Below the pieces are notes generated by a model. That model saw nothing but the letters and a program-made list of their open reading frames with translations. It was not told the DNA's origin and did no database searches. Shown here piece by piece: positions 1 through 11,718 of a stretch of 64,000 bases of DNA. Origin of the DNA: Farysia itapuensis (Eukaryota > Basidiomycota > Ustilaginomycetes > Ustilaginales > Ustilaginaceae); the NCBI GenBank assembly GCA_023212645.1, contig JALBYC010000002.1, forward strand, positions 744,001 through 808,000, in the 5' to 3' direction. A program made the translations under genes and the position numbers. Numbering within the stretch: the first letter of the stretch is position 1; every line of letters begins with the position of its first letter.

Positions 1-2020
1 TTGGTGTGCTGTACGAGTAGCCTATCGTGCATTGCAGTCACGCTAAGATGTTGGGCCGTCAGCCACCATTGAAAGCATGCTGGGCCCCCATTCTGTCGTC
101 GTCTCTCGCTCGCATCGTGAGGAGGATAAGACTTGGAGCTCTGCATTCTGAAAGTGTGTTGCTCCACTGGCTTCGGGCCGATGACGACAGCGGCTTTCTC
201 ACTGTTTGCAAGCCACTAATTGTTCCGACGCGTCCGAACTGGTATTTGAAATGATGCGTTGCCAGCTTGTGATGGCTTGAATCTCTGTGCCGTTTTGACG
301 CGGTGTGCACACGCGTTTCAGAGACCAGCACTTTTTCTTTTGACAGCGCATCATTGTTGCACTTTGCGCAGCCGATCGAAATTCGAAATTCCTGCGGCTT
401 GATACGTCTTGGGACAAAAGAAGCAAGGGCAAGCGAGGCTTGCTCTTAAGCGAGCCGACCCCTCGCCTCGGCCAGAAACAGCAAAAGCACACCATGAGCT
501 GCACCTTGCATACATGTATCCACGGCGCATCTTTTGTGCCGCACAAACAGTGTACCGGTCATTTGAACAGAAAAGGAAATTATCGGCAAGAATTGTGACA
601 CCAAAAGTCGCCCAGATATAAAAAAAGCTTTCTCGTGGCCAGTCGGTCAACTAGTGCAGGCCAGGCATGCCACGCTAGCCCTGATAAGCATCATAGCATT
701 GCAGGACGTAGCCGGTCAGGTGTGCGCCAGGCTGTGCGACCGTGTGCGCGGTGGAGACAAGCGCGAAACACGCACTTCGACAGGCGATCGGGGGATGGCA
801 CTGGCTCCACCTCCTTGAACGCGTTACGAAGCTCAGAGCTTCAAGTAGAAGCGCGGAAAGGGTCCCGTGGAAAGGCGCAATCCTGAGCTTGCGTCTATGT
901 ACCTTAAAGTGAGTCGCGCGAGAAGCAAGAAATGCAAAAATCGCCTGTTCCCTACGGCGCCGGATCTTGACTAAGCTCAAGCGTATCTACGGCCACTAAG
1001 AGTGATGGCTTTCTGCGGCACCAGCATGAAGGCCACAAAACATGCGTTGTCGTACACAGGACAAAGCTGCTCTCCAGCGCAAGATCAAAGTGGTCGGAAT
1101 TCGGGCTGTGTAGTTTTGCATCTACAGAAGTAAGAGCTACAAGAGGTCAGTGCCAATCTGTGAGTGGTTGTTGCTGAGCCTCAACGGTCCATTCTCTTTG
1201 AGGACTCGAGCCTACGCGAACTGTGTCCCGTGTCGTGCAAAAATGAAGGTGAAACTCACATTTGCACGCGTCTGCAGTAGCGGGCTACAGCGGGCATGAC
1301 GATCATCCGTGCGAACGCCCAACGAGCCACCTTGACGTGTGATTCAAAAATGGGAGCTACTTGAGCTCACTGTCGTGCGTCATGAACGCTTAATGCAATT
1401 TCTTCCTTGACAGCACAAGGTGTACCAGCACCCACGTCTGTCACATGGTGGGTCCCCCTGCGAGGTGCAGCTCGGATACGATCTTCATGCACCTCACCCG
1501 ACATATTGCCTAGCTATCACCTCTGCACAGGCCGGTCCTGAGAGAATCTTCTACCGCTTCGCCTCTCGCGGCGACGGCCGAAATCAGTATTCGCCTTCGC
1601 ACTGCTCACCAGTCAGCAGGTCTGGCAACGTAGGCAGACGAAGGCAGAAGTGTGAACCCCAGTCTTCGCACCATAGAAAAGGAAGTCAAAAAAGCCAAGC
1701 ATCTGCGCCTCAGCGTGTCAGCTGCATTGGCGTACAGGACAAAGACCTTCAGCCCGCTCGGACAATTTGGTCAATCTGCCGATCCTAGCGTGTTGGCAAG
1801 AGCCCCTCGTCCTGAGGACGGTCCCCTTCGCCAGACACCTGTCGTCAGCCTACTCCGTACTCACACAATCATCCCCTCGAATGCCTTCGAGATCATCATC
1901 GCTTGTCCATTGTATCACAGCAGGCGCCAGGCTTAGTTCCGCTCACTTGGACCGCACTGGCGAAGATCTCTAAAAGGACCTTGTCAAGGGCAGTAGTTCT
2001 TCCTCTCCATCTACTGTCAG
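1..2020. other. 2-kb stretch with no convincing gene
   Basis: Several short overlapping open frames occur on both strands, but none has a recognisable domain, a consistent codon pattern or a good splice series. An AT-rich TATA-like run lies near 612-625. The last few hundred bases must include the 5' region of the gene starting at 2021, and CTGTCAG directly before that ATG would fit the acceptor of a 5'-UTR intron. I see no tRNA-like B box or transposon end. Confidence 0.5.
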
Positions 2021-4141
2021 ATGTCGTACCTCAGCTCGCCTGCCAGCGATGTGTCGCAACGACGTAGTCGACGAAGCTCCCTTTCACATGAATGCGACAC
2101 TTTCTCGATGCCTCCCCTCATGCGCCCTTCGACATCGTCTCACGAAAGCAGCTCGAGCGAGTACAAAATACTCGAGCCGGGAGACTTTCGCAGGTACCGA
2201 AAGAATCTGACCTTGCGTCGGCCTGCCACATCCTGCTGCAGTCCAACCGTCGCCTCGGCCGACACATCTCGATCGATCAGCAGTCCACGAGACGGGGCGT
2301 CCGTGTTTCAGCACAGTTCTTCGAAGAATCTGCCCGCTGTGCACCCTGCTTCCCACTGCACGATGTCTCCACTCCTTGATCAGAACGCGCCTGCATCTGT
2401 CTTGACCTCCTCGCTCGGAGAGAGCCCGGAAGAGGCAAGTGGCGCAAAGATTCTCAGTGCTGAGGACTCGTGTCGCTCGTACATCAGTTCCAGGCGACAG
2501 TCTGCTGCGTACCGACAGCGACCTTATACGGCTTCCACAATCACAGCCACAACCCGTTCCAGTCTGTCTAGCTGTCAGGATAGCATAGAAAGTGACCGCC
2601 GCCCTCTCATGCCGAGCAAGGCTCCCAAGCAAAGACCTGTCTCTGTACACCAGCCATCTGCAACCTCAGCAGAATCCGTCGATGTTCGCAGCCGACAGCA
2701 GGAACGTCTTCCACCACTTGGTCAGCCCATTTTTAGCGACGCGCTTACCGCTGAACAGCGCCGTCACCAGGTCAGAAGAGCCATGAAGCTGGCTCACATC
2801 CTGGGGGAAGAATCAAGGATGTTCGTCGGTAAGGACAAGCTGCATGCAATTGCTCTCCAGCCAAAGCCGGCTTCGAAGACGTCAGGAGAGGTGACTTCGC
2901 TTGCTTTCAACCGTGTCCTGTCACAGACTCCGATCGGCTACGACTTGGGCACTGGGCGCAATGCTGACCCTGACTTGAAGCCTGTCAGTGTCAGCCGAAA
3001 AGCAGCCATGGTTCTGGGCATGCCTCACCCATACTCTGCGGCTGCTCTGTCAACCACAGATACATCCTCAACTCCAAATCGTACGACTGTCTCCGACACG
3101 GATCAGGTTCGCTCCGTGTTACCATCAGAAGACAAATCTTTCTCAAGTGATCACCGGTCTACGCCTAATTTCGAAGGGCAACACGCAGCTACAATCAGGG
3201 ATGACCGTCGGCGCAGGATAGCCAAAATGTCTCGCTGGCTTGGTGAAGCTGTACCCGTCGAGTTGATACCACCAAAAGCCTGTTGGCAGACAGAACATGA
3301 AGACGAAGATTTGGACAGCGAATGCTATACGTCTTGGGAGGACGTACTTGCAACGCACTGCGCTCAGTCCGGCTCGATAAGCAATCACGCTATCACGCTT
3401 CACGACGATCGTCGAGCATCCAATTCGTCCCCCTTGGAGTCGTTCATGTCAGTCGATAGCTCTGACTCTGAAGACGAGAACGAAGGAAAAGTGCGTCCAA
3501 GTGATCCAGCACTGTGTCCGGCGCAGTCCAAAGTTGAAGAAATCTCTGCTTCCTCCTCGGATTCGAAGGTAGCACCTGTTGATGAAGAGCTGGTTCAAGA
3601 GATCACCTGTGAGGGTATCAACAGCAGCACAGATCAAATGCAGATGATAAACAGCCCTTTCAAGACGCTGAACCACACGTACGAATGGCCTCTGGCATCG
3701 AATGTAGGATTTCCATCAACAGTGCTCACATGTGCACCAGACTACATGCCCCGCAGTTCGGCGGCGTTTCTCGACTTTTCCGATGCTGGAAGCTGTATGA
3801 GTCAGCTCTGCGACAACGCAACTGTCACCGACTCGGAATGCATGAGCCAGTCGCAGGCGTTCGTTCCAGCGTCTGCAAGCGACAGGTCTATCTCGAAGCT
3901 ATCCAACTTCTTTGGCTCAACACCGTCCCAGATCATACGTATGCAAGTTGGCAGCCAACACTTCTCGTCCAGCATATTTCCCGGCTTCTCTGACACGCCC
4001 TCATACAACGTGAATAGAACCATGCTAAAGTCTCTCGAGGACGAAGTCATGGAAGACACTAGATACACATCCCTTGAAAAAGCAGACAGGTCTCGAAAGT
4101 TTCAATTGATCAAGAAGAGAACGGCACAGCTGTTCTCTTGA
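2021..4141 (+). CDS. Ser-rich basidiomycete protein of unknown function
   Basis: This is a single-exon frame of 706 residues that begins with MSYLSSPASD. I do not recognise a catalytic domain. Most of the chain is low-complexity Ser/Thr/Pro/Gln-rich sequence. Two basic, probably helical patches stand out: one near residues 247-265 (RRHQVRRAMKLAHILGEE) and one near 395-412 (DDRRRRIAKMSRWLGE). Motifs of that style recur in uncharacterised basidiomycete proteins. An acidic Ser/Asp/Glu stretch lies near residue 479. The length and absence of stops argue for a real gene. It converges on the URC1-like gene, with about 216 bp between the two stop codons. A nuclear or signalling scaffold is possible but is only a guess. 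Confidence 0.75.
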   Translation: MSYLSSPASDVSQRRSRRSSLSHECDTFSMPPLMRPSTSSHESSSSEYKILEPGDFRRYRKNLTLRRPATSCCSPTVASADTSRSISSPRDGASVFQHSSSKNLPAVHPASHCTMSPLLDQNAPASVLTSSLGESPEEASGAKILSAEDSCRSYISSRRQSAAYRQRPYTASTITATTRSSLSSCQDSIESDRRPLMPSKAPKQRPVSVHQPSATSAESVDVRSRQQERLPPLGQPIFSDALTAEQRRHQVRRAMKLAHILGEESRMFVGKDKLHAIALQPKPASKTSGEVTSLAFNRVLSQTPIGYDLGTGRNADPDLKPVSVSRKAAMVLGMPHPYSAAALSTTDTSSTPNRTTVSDTDQVRSVLPSEDKSFSSDHRSTPNFEGQHAATIRDDRRRRIAKMSRWLGEAVPVELIPPKACWQTEHEDEDLDSECYTSWEDVLATHCAQSGSISNHAITLHDDRRASNSSPLESFMSVDSSDSEDENEGKVRPSDPALCPAQSKVEEISASSSDSKVAPVDEELVQEITCEGINSSTDQMQMINSPFKTLNHTYEWPLASNVGFPSTVLTCAPDYMPRSSAAFLDFSDAGSCMSQLCDNATVTDSECMSQSQAFVPASASDRSISKLSNFFGSTPSQIIRMQVGSQHFSSSIFPGFSDTPSYNVNRTMLKSLEDEVMEDTRYTSLEKADRSRKFQLIKKRTAQLFS

Positions 4142-4357
4142 TTCACGTACCCGTCTCGACGGCTCGTCACACACATTATGTATCCCTCATGCTCTTAGAT
4201 GATGCTCGTAATCTGCGCAGCACCTTTGTGCTAGGTCATTCGCTTTAATTCAGCTTGCAAACAGATGTTCAACATTAAACTCCTCTTGATATACGTGAAA
4301 ATTCTCGCTGTGACCTAGTTCAGGAAGACTGCAATGCGTACAGAAATTCAGATGGCT

Positions 4358-6040
4358 TTAGTGATCTAGGTCTTCCCAGGCACGCCCGATGGTGTTGGCC
4401 AGATCGGCTTCGGTCAATTGCTTGGTGCTGGAGAAGTAGCCAGACTGGATCTTTGCATCAATCTCGACACGGGAATCGGCAGGAATGAGCTCTTCCGGTA
4501 ACTCGTAGCGATTCTTGATGGTGATACCACTGTTGACGGCAGCGTCATGCTTCATATTGCTCATCGAGATCCAGTTGGTGATATTAGTCGCTCCGAGCCA
4601 GTGTAGAACATCGGGCATCAGTGCCTGGAATCGCATGTCTTTGATTCCAGCAATGTTCTCGGTTCGCCTGAAGTAGTCGGATGCCTTGTCAGAGCCTCGC
4701 TTTCGAGCATTGTAGACAAGATACTTTGTCACCTCGCCCAGCGCTCGTCCTTCTTTACGGAAGTAGATCACGGCACCAGCTCCGCCCCTCTGAGCGGTCT
4801 TGATACATTCCTCGATGCCGAACAGTAGGTATGGACGACACGTGCAAATGTCACTACCGAATACGTCGGATCCATTGCACTCATCATGGATTCGCACAGT
4901 GACCTCCTTGGTGGGATCGCGGAGATCTTCGGGTCGTCCAAAGATGTACACAGTAAGCCCAGAGATAGGTGGAAGGAAAATTTTGAGATCATGTCGAGTC
5001 AAGAGTTCCGGATATGATCCTCCCGTGTCCTCGAAAATAGCCCTTCTGAGCGCTCCTTCGGTAACGCCGAGGCGTTCGGCCACACCTGGCAGATACCAGA
5101 CTGGGTCTACCGCAGCTTTACTGACGTTGACCTCACAACCGGGGTTCACCTCTGGACCGGAGCCAGGAAGCCGGATGCTAGGTACTACAATCTTGCCGTC
5201 GATGGGAAAGACGCCAGCGAGCTGCGCACTGTCTAGCTCTGGCATCTTGATGTGGGCTTTGGTCAACGAAGCCGTAGGTCGAATATCTATGCCAGCATCG
5301 AATTCCGACTTGTACGCTGTCGGCGCCAAATGGCCCCACGGGTCCATGGCCACGATTTTGCTCGGATCGAACCAAGACGGATTGGGTGGGATCTCGAAGG
5401 GGGGCTCAGTATTGGTGTAGTCTGGACGATGGTTCGGGTTAAGTTGACCCATAGCGATGGCGAGAGAGCGGTAGATGGAATAGCTGCCGCCGTATGCGCC
5501 GATGGCATTGCGAACGCGGATCGAGTTCGGGTGGCGACTAGCTACGATGGGGCCTCTCTGCTTTGCATCTGGAGCAGCCCAATTGAGCGGGAGAGGTCGA
5601 ATACCAACTTGGCCTGGGTACGTAGTCAAGATCACTCGCGACGAGTAGTAGCCATTGTTAGACGACGAAGCACTTTGCACAGGTGATCGAGAACCGTTGC
5701 TCGATAGCTTCGTAGTTGCGGAAAGCTCCGGTGTGGCTACAGGAGAAGGATTGCTCGTTTGGGGGACACCTGAGAAGGTGAGCGGGTGCGCAGGAGGACC
5801 AAGTGGATGCGCAGGAGGTGACGTACTCAAGGCGATCTCCACTGGCAGGGAAGGAGAAAAGCTGTGGGCTCCGAGCGCAGTGAATCCGGACGAACTCTGT
5901 CTCCTTGCATGTGACGAAGGCGAGGGCAATACTGTTGAGCCTTGCAACTCATCGACTTTGGCCTCTAGCTGCGAATTACGGACCCTGAGCTCGGTGAGCT
6001 CGTCCAGGATCCTGGAGAGGATCTGGTCGGTAGTCGCCAT
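4358..6040 (-). CDS. URC1: GTP cyclohydrolase II family protein, Urc1 (uracil catabolism) type
   Basis: This gene encodes 560 residues. The first ATG of the frame is at 6040 (MATTDQILSRIL); the frame continues upstream only through a non-ATG codon. Residues 1-35 look like a short coiled coil, followed by a disordered Ser/Pro region to about residue 130. The C-terminal half is a GTP cyclohydrolase II domain. It has the zinc-ligand pattern C-x10-C-x-C at Cys388, Cys399 and Cys401 in the setting DVFGSDICTC, followed by the EGRALG loop that corresponds to EGRGIG in RibA. The long region ahead of the domain and the C-terminal extension match fungal Urc1, the RibA-like protein needed for uracil catabolism in Lachancea kluyveri, more closely than the short riboflavin enzyme Rib1. 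Whether it opens GTP is not known from sequence. No URC4-type gene is visible nearby. Confidence 0.85.
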   Translation of the reverse strand: MATTDQILSRILDELTELRVRNSQLEAKVDELQGSTVLPSPSSHARRQSSSGFTALGAHSFSPSLPVEIALSTSPPAHPLGPPAHPLTFSGVPQTSNPSPVATPELSATTKLSSNGSRSPVQSASSSNNGYYSSRVILTTYPGQVGIRPLPLNWAAPDAKQRGPIVASRHPNSIRVRNAIGAYGGSYSIYRSLAIAMGQLNPNHRPDYTNTEPPFEIPPNPSWFDPSKIVAMDPWGHLAPTAYKSEFDAGIDIRPTASLTKAHIKMPELDSAQLAGVFPIDGKIVVPSIRLPGSGPEVNPGCEVNVSKAAVDPVWYLPGVAERLGVTEGALRRAIFEDTGGSYPELLTRHDLKIFLPPISGLTVYIFGRPEDLRDPTKEVTVRIHDECNGSDVFGSDICTCRPYLLFGIEECIKTAQRGGAGAVIYFRKEGRALGEVTKYLVYNARKRGSDKASDYFRRTENIAGIKDMRFQALMPDVLHWLGATNITNWISMSNMKHDAAVNSGITIKNRYELPEELIPADSRVEIDAKIQSGYFSSTKQLTEADLANTIGRAWEDLDH

Positions 6041-6688
6041 CGAGAAACACAAGCTATGAAATGAAAGGGATTGTACGCCGTTGTCAGTGGCCTGGCAAGA
6101 TCAGCGTAGTTGCGAGATGGGAGTAGGAAGTAGTGAGGAAGCTAGAAGGGGGATGATAGCACGGTCCATGCATGCGTTGAACCCTTAAATGTGCTTGCTG
6201 TGCTTGGGTGCGCGTATCTCCCAACAGAAATTCCGAGCTTCCGTGATCCGTGTGTGGGCCGTGTGTCGATTCGTCAAACATGTCTGCAGTGACCGCCTAT
6301 CTATCCTCCCCGAGCAGATAAGCAATTGTCAACAGCCATCTAGGCATACTAATCCACGAGTCGCATGCGTCAGAACGCCAAAATCACCGTTCAATGCAAA
6401 GCCCTTAAATCACCGCTACGAAGACTAGCCTTACCCTTTTTCTCACCGTCAAATCTCTGCTTTTCAGATGGCCAAACAGATTGCACTTCTACACAAAAGA
6501 GGCAATCAAAATGGAGCAATGCAGGTTTGTATAGCAAGGAGCTTGCTCTCGATGATCCCAAGCATTGCGGCTTCAAAGTCCACGGGTCAAGCAAAAGGAG
6601 ATGGAAAGGCTGTGTGTGTTGCTCGGTGTTTTCGGTGAAGGTGAGTGAAGTAGCGGAAGGAAGGACAATCGGAGCGCAAATGAGGCGC
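6041..6688. other. URC1 promoter and ARF1 3' region
   Basis: About 650 bp between the URC1-like start and the ARF1 stop, both on the minus strand. No supported coding frame is present; the open frames here are short and lack domains. The stretch holds clustered GATA motifs, listed separately. Confidence 0.5.
6295..6322 (-). promoter_or_regulatory. Clustered GATA-factor motifs upstream of URC1
   Basis: CCTATCTATCC (two overlapping GATA cores on the minus strand) and AGATAAG lie within 28 bp, about 255-280 bp upstream of the URC1-like ATG. Fungal nitrogen-catabolite regulators bind HGATAR, and pyrimidine degradation supplies nitrogen, so control by a GATA factor is a reasonable inference. Short motifs also occur by chance. 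Confidence 0.3.
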
Positions 6689-7496
<808 letters not shown>

Positions 7497-9062
7497 GTTG
7501 TAGATTGTGTGTCTCTAGTCCGAGAAGGCGATGAGATTGATTGACGGTGACGAAAGAGTTGGGAATACCTGTCCGAAAGCAAGACACTGTAATTCCTGTG
7601 TGTTGTGCCGACGTGTACTCGACGGACAAGAGAGGAGCGGAGTGTGGTGGATGATCGAAGGTAGTGTTGACGTGTGCGCACTTGAAGACGAAATGGAATT
7701 TCCATGGCTCTGGTCAGTCGAGCTTTGGGAGTCGCGCTGTACAAAACCAACTTTGGCGATGAACTGGTGCAAAGCCCCTGTTTGAATGCTCCACGTCGAA
7801 ATTCGGATTTACTATTGCCAAATCGTTGCTCACATTCTATTTGGGCCCTCTGCCGAATACATTTTCTTCTCAACGCCTTGAGGTGCGCGCAAGTACACAA
7901 GTTCACATCAATTAACGCCGAGCGTTCTATTCAGGCCTATCGGTTCCGTGTTGCTCGCTTTGTAAGCACATGTCAGCAGCCCGTTCATTCATTATGCTGA
8001 TCGAAGCTTGTCGTCTGCAGTGCACAACGCCATGACATGCGCTGGGATCGATGTGGGAGAGATCCTGCTGCGGAATGTCTGGTTCAGCATGTGCAGAGAA
8101 TTAGCTTCTTTGATGCAAGGTCTGTTGCATCTTCTGCGGTGCCAGAACCGTTGTTCGTTCCGTCCACACCGACAAGTGGAGGAAGGCGGGAAGGATTGGA
8201 ACGCGCCGGTGTTTCGAGACGCGTCTGGCTTTCCCAGACTCACGCATGTATGCACGACATAGGAAGACGACGATGGCAATCGAAGCACATACAGTGATCT
8301 TGCTTAAATTTGAGGCGACAAAGGGCATAGCGAGTCAGAGTACACAAGTGTGAAAGTGAGCTGTGAGGATGGATCCTCTAATATACAGCAGGGCGTATGT
8401 TGTTGCAGGTCGATGTTCGAAGCGTGCGTGTCATCTGCGATTGCGTAAAGTGCTTTCGACGAAACACAAGGTGAGAAGAGAGACTGTTTCCGCCTCATAT
8501 CTCAGAGCTCTCAGCCGTTTGAGTCTGCTGTGTGTACGTCGAGTCCGCATGGAATGTCTCGGCGGACAGACGCCAGGAATTTCAATTCACCACCAGAGAA
8601 GCAAAGACGCGAACTGACAGACAGCCGTGAATTTCGGAGAACCGAGATTCTTGTGACTTTACACCGATCCTCTTCTGAAGCCACAGACGCAGTCACATCC
8701 TTCCCACATTGTCCATCATCCCGGCTCTCGCCTGCTCAAGATCACCGTAAGACAGACGCTGCAAGATTGCCACAGACAAGCACACTTGCAGTTCATCGCC
8801 TTCCCCAGCGTCAATATACCTCTCAACGCCAGCAAAACACCAGCATATATTCACGGTGTTCACTCTCCTTTATTGCATCCGCTTCCCAGACACCTACCCC
8901 GACCCTCAAACACGCATACAGACAGCATCTATACACGTTCCCCGCCTTCTGCCCACAACTATCGACTGACCAGAAGCATTCATGATCCAGCTCTAGCCTT
9001 TCGACAATCCGGCACGCAAAGTCTCAGCAGCACTCGTTTGCTGAGCACTATATCTCAGCACG
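7497..9062. other. Region between ARF1 and DBF4 starts, promoters
   Basis: About 1.57 kb between two divergent genes. A perfect palindrome AGACGCGTCT at 8217-8226 contains an MluI-box core (ACGCGT), but it is some 840 bp from the DBF4 ATG. The 8.5-9.06 kb part is pyrimidine-rich and looks like a fungal 5' leader. A possible tiny two-exon gene at 8084-8328 on the minus strand is treated as a finding, not as an accepted gene. Confidence 0.45.
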
Positions 9063-11357
9063 ATGAGTGCCCAGGAGCGAGGCATCTCTCGGATCCCACT
9101 CAGCGTCAAAAACACCTCAAAGCAGGATAACCACGCCAGAGGCGAGGCTGTCAAATCTCACAAAAGCGTTCAGCCTGCGCCCCCGCCGCCTCAAGCGAGA
9201 AATCTAAATGCTCCAACGGGACAGCAGATACGCTCTCGTGTGCCTGTGAGCCGACTCCCAAGCTTCGTCTCCCGCTCTCACTACGATCTCGATCGTTCCA
9301 ACCAAGAGAATGTCGCACCTGCTGCCGCACTAGAAGCGGCTACCACACCAAAGAAGCGCGCACCTCCTCTTGACAGCGCACACAATCGAAACGTACCTGC
9401 ATACAGTCCCAGCAAGAAGAGCCGATCGTCCGTCACTGGTACCGGTAGCAGCACAACCGAACAGAGCAATGGCACAACTGCCGCACTCGAACTTGACCTG
9501 AACAGCATTAAGGTCGCAGATACGCAGCGATCAAATCTCCCCATACCTCCCGCGGCCCCTACCCGGCCTCCTCCTCACGTCCACGCGTCCACTACAGCAT
9601 ACACAAAGACACTTCGAATCGACAGAAATCTCCGTGTCCCAGACAACGACAAGGTTGATCAACAGGGCCATACCGAACGCGAAATTTGGCGACAGAAATG
9701 GAAGCGGGCGTTTCCCAGCTTCATCTTCCACTTTGATTCAATGGACGAGGCCACTGTCAAGTCACTGACCAAGATCATTCATCACCTTGGCGGCTCCGTG
9801 GACGAATTCTTTTCTAGAAGCATCACCCACGTCGTCACCTCGAGGCCAATTCCTGATGCCTCAGGCGGGCTTGACAAGGAAAACGAAGACATGGACCATG
9901 GCGAAGGCCACGAAAAGCCAAGGACGGATCGCAAGAAAGCGTTTCGTCCTGCTTTTCTAACATCCAGAGGCGTGTCAAGCAAAACATCCACAATTGAAGC
10001 GTCACGACATCGCCCTCTGCCCTTGTTTTCCGAGAGAAATCCTTTCGAAGAAAGGCCAGCGCCAACGCCGTCCTCAAACGATATTCTAGTCAAGGCACAA
10101 AGTTTCGGTATCAAGGTATGGCGGCACGAAAAGCTCAAGAACATGCTTTCCATGCTCTTGGATCGACCTTTGCGTCACACACACGGACCCGAGAAGCAGG
10201 ATCTTTCTCAGATGCTCGAAAAGGAAAAGATCTACGGAACAGTGGAACGCGACCCTGACGCTGCCCGCTCCAACTTCAAGTACTTTAGCAAGCACAGCTA
10301 TTACGTCTTGGTGGAGGACGCCACACTCGAACATAGACCCATCATGGCACAAGAGTTCCTGCACACTCGCGAAGATATCAGCCGTGGCAGCCCACCGCCT
10401 TGGCCTATCCTTTATGACCACACGGGAGGACGATGTCCGTTCATCGAACCAAAGGAACGCGAGAGGTCTGTGGAGGAAAGAGAGCCCTCACTCATGCGAC
10501 CTGAACCCCAACAGACGATGCGCAGAGCCGTATCGTTGACAAACATGGCGCGAAATAATTTCAGCGGATCCGTCCCTAGAACGCCAATGCACGTCCGTCC
10601 ACATCGGGCCGGACACGAATATCCCATGGCTTCGGGCAACAGTGTTTCAATCACTTCCAATATTGCATCGACTACTTCGAATGCTTTTACTGATCATCAA
10701 ACAGGTGTGGCAGTCGGCCTGCCACAGAATCGACGCGTTTCAGAACTCAACCGAAGGATGCATACACCGTATGCCTCTCACAACGCACGAGCCTTCGATG
10801 CTAGTCCTGCCAGTATCGTTGCAGGAAGCGCTGGAAGCGGTTTGGGCATTCACCGAGATGGCAATAGTCCCATCGGAGGCTTCCCACTGCAGCGCAGCGG
10901 TTTCATGCCCGAGCAGGGCGCGACCGTACGGAAAATGCTGGGACTTGGCAACCCAGCGTCGGGCCTCAATGTCGCACACGCGGGTCTGCGTCGCTCCGTC
11001 AGCACGGGTGCAATGGAGCGTCCGCCGCCGTCCAATCCCAAACCTGGGTATTGCGAAAACTGTCGAGTCAAATACGATGACTTTACCGAGCACATTTACA
11101 GTCGAAAGCATCGAAAGTTTGCTGCGGATCAAGGCAACTTTGTAGACATTGACGCTCTAATCCTGCGAGTGGCGCGTCAACCACTGGTTCAGTACGAAGA
11201 CGATCTGGACAGCAGTATTGACTATCCAATCGAGGATCTTTCTTCTTCTCAACCTGAGGAGATAGCATATGCAGACGATGAGGGCAGTGCTTCCCTGCGT
11301 TCAGGCCTGGAAGACGACCTCGAGCCTCAACCTGCCAACGAAGAGCAGAGCCGGTAA
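9063..11357 (+). CDS. DBF4: Dbf4-type regulatory subunit of Cdc7 kinase
   Basis: A single-exon gene of 764 residues. Three conserved Dbf4 blocks can be seen. Motif N, a BRCT-like region, is near residues 219-260 (LGGSVDEFFSRSITHVVTSR). Motif M is near 415-435 (YYVLVEDATLEHRPIMAQEF). Motif C is a zinc finger, C664-x2-C667-x9-H677-x5-H683, the exact Dbf4 spacing. Dbf4 binds and activates Cdc7 to phosphorylate MCM and fire replication origins. The regions between blocks are disordered. The ATG follows ATATCTCAGCACG and is the first in frame; many APC/C-type RxxL sequences occur in the N-terminal part but I cannot tell which are used. The gene converges on the borealin gene. Confidence 0.93.
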   Translation: MSAQERGISRIPLSVKNTSKQDNHARGEAVKSHKSVQPAPPPPQARNLNAPTGQQIRSRVPVSRLPSFVSRSHYDLDRSNQENVAPAAALEAATTPKKRAPPLDSAHNRNVPAYSPSKKSRSSVTGTGSSTTEQSNGTTAALELDLNSIKVADTQRSNLPIPPAAPTRPPPHVHASTTAYTKTLRIDRNLRVPDNDKVDQQGHTEREIWRQKWKRAFPSFIFHFDSMDEATVKSLTKIIHHLGGSVDEFFSRSITHVVTSRPIPDASGGLDKENEDMDHGEGHEKPRTDRKKAFRPAFLTSRGVSSKTSTIEASRHRPLPLFSERNPFEERPAPTPSSNDILVKAQSFGIKVWRHEKLKNMLSMLLDRPLRHTHGPEKQDLSQMLEKEKIYGTVERDPDAARSNFKYFSKHSYYVLVEDATLEHRPIMAQEFLHTREDISRGSPPPWPILYDHTGGRCPFIEPKERERSVEEREPSLMRPEPQQTMRRAVSLTNMARNNFSGSVPRTPMHVRPHRAGHEYPMASGNSVSITSNIASTTSNAFTDHQTGVAVGLPQNRRVSELNRRMHTPYASHNARAFDASPASIVAGSAGSGLGIHRDGNSPIGGFPLQRSGFMPEQGATVRKMLGLGNPASGLNVAHAGLRRSVSTGAMERPPPSNPKPGYCENCRVKYDDFTEHIYSRKHRKFAADQGNFVDIDALILRVARQPLVQYEDDLDSSIDYPIEDLSSSQPEEIAYADDEGSASLRSGLEDDLEPQPANEEQSR

Positions 11358-11718
11358 TTCGGCTGCTTTCATGAAACATATTGTTTCTCCCTCTGTTCAA
11401 GCGAACAGCAGCATCTGCATAACAACCCAGGCTTCCAAATCACATCTCATCGCGATCATCGTCAATCTCTATTGCCAAGAGCAGCCGAAGCTCACATCGA
11501 TCGTATTCTTTCTTTCTTTTCTCCCATGTTGCTCTGGCTCTCATCCGAGGACTGGCCAGCATCCATTTTTGGTCTCAATCGCATCGCATCTTCATTTCGA
11601 GCAATCTGCAATGAAAGTCATTTTCACCCGTAACAACCGAGAGGACAGGAGACATGAGGATGATGTGAATTGCACGGGAATCATGGAAAAAGGAAAATGT
11701 ATGCTTGTGAGGTTGACA
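11358..11718. other. Shared 3' region of DBF4 and borealin genes
   Basis: 361 bp between two convergent stop codons. I see no gene in it; it should hold both polyadenylation regions. Confidence 0.6.

Noticed and set aside
8217..8226. MluI cell-cycle box for DBF4
   Set aside because: A single palindromic ACGCGT core about 840 bp from the ATG is too distant and too common to call.
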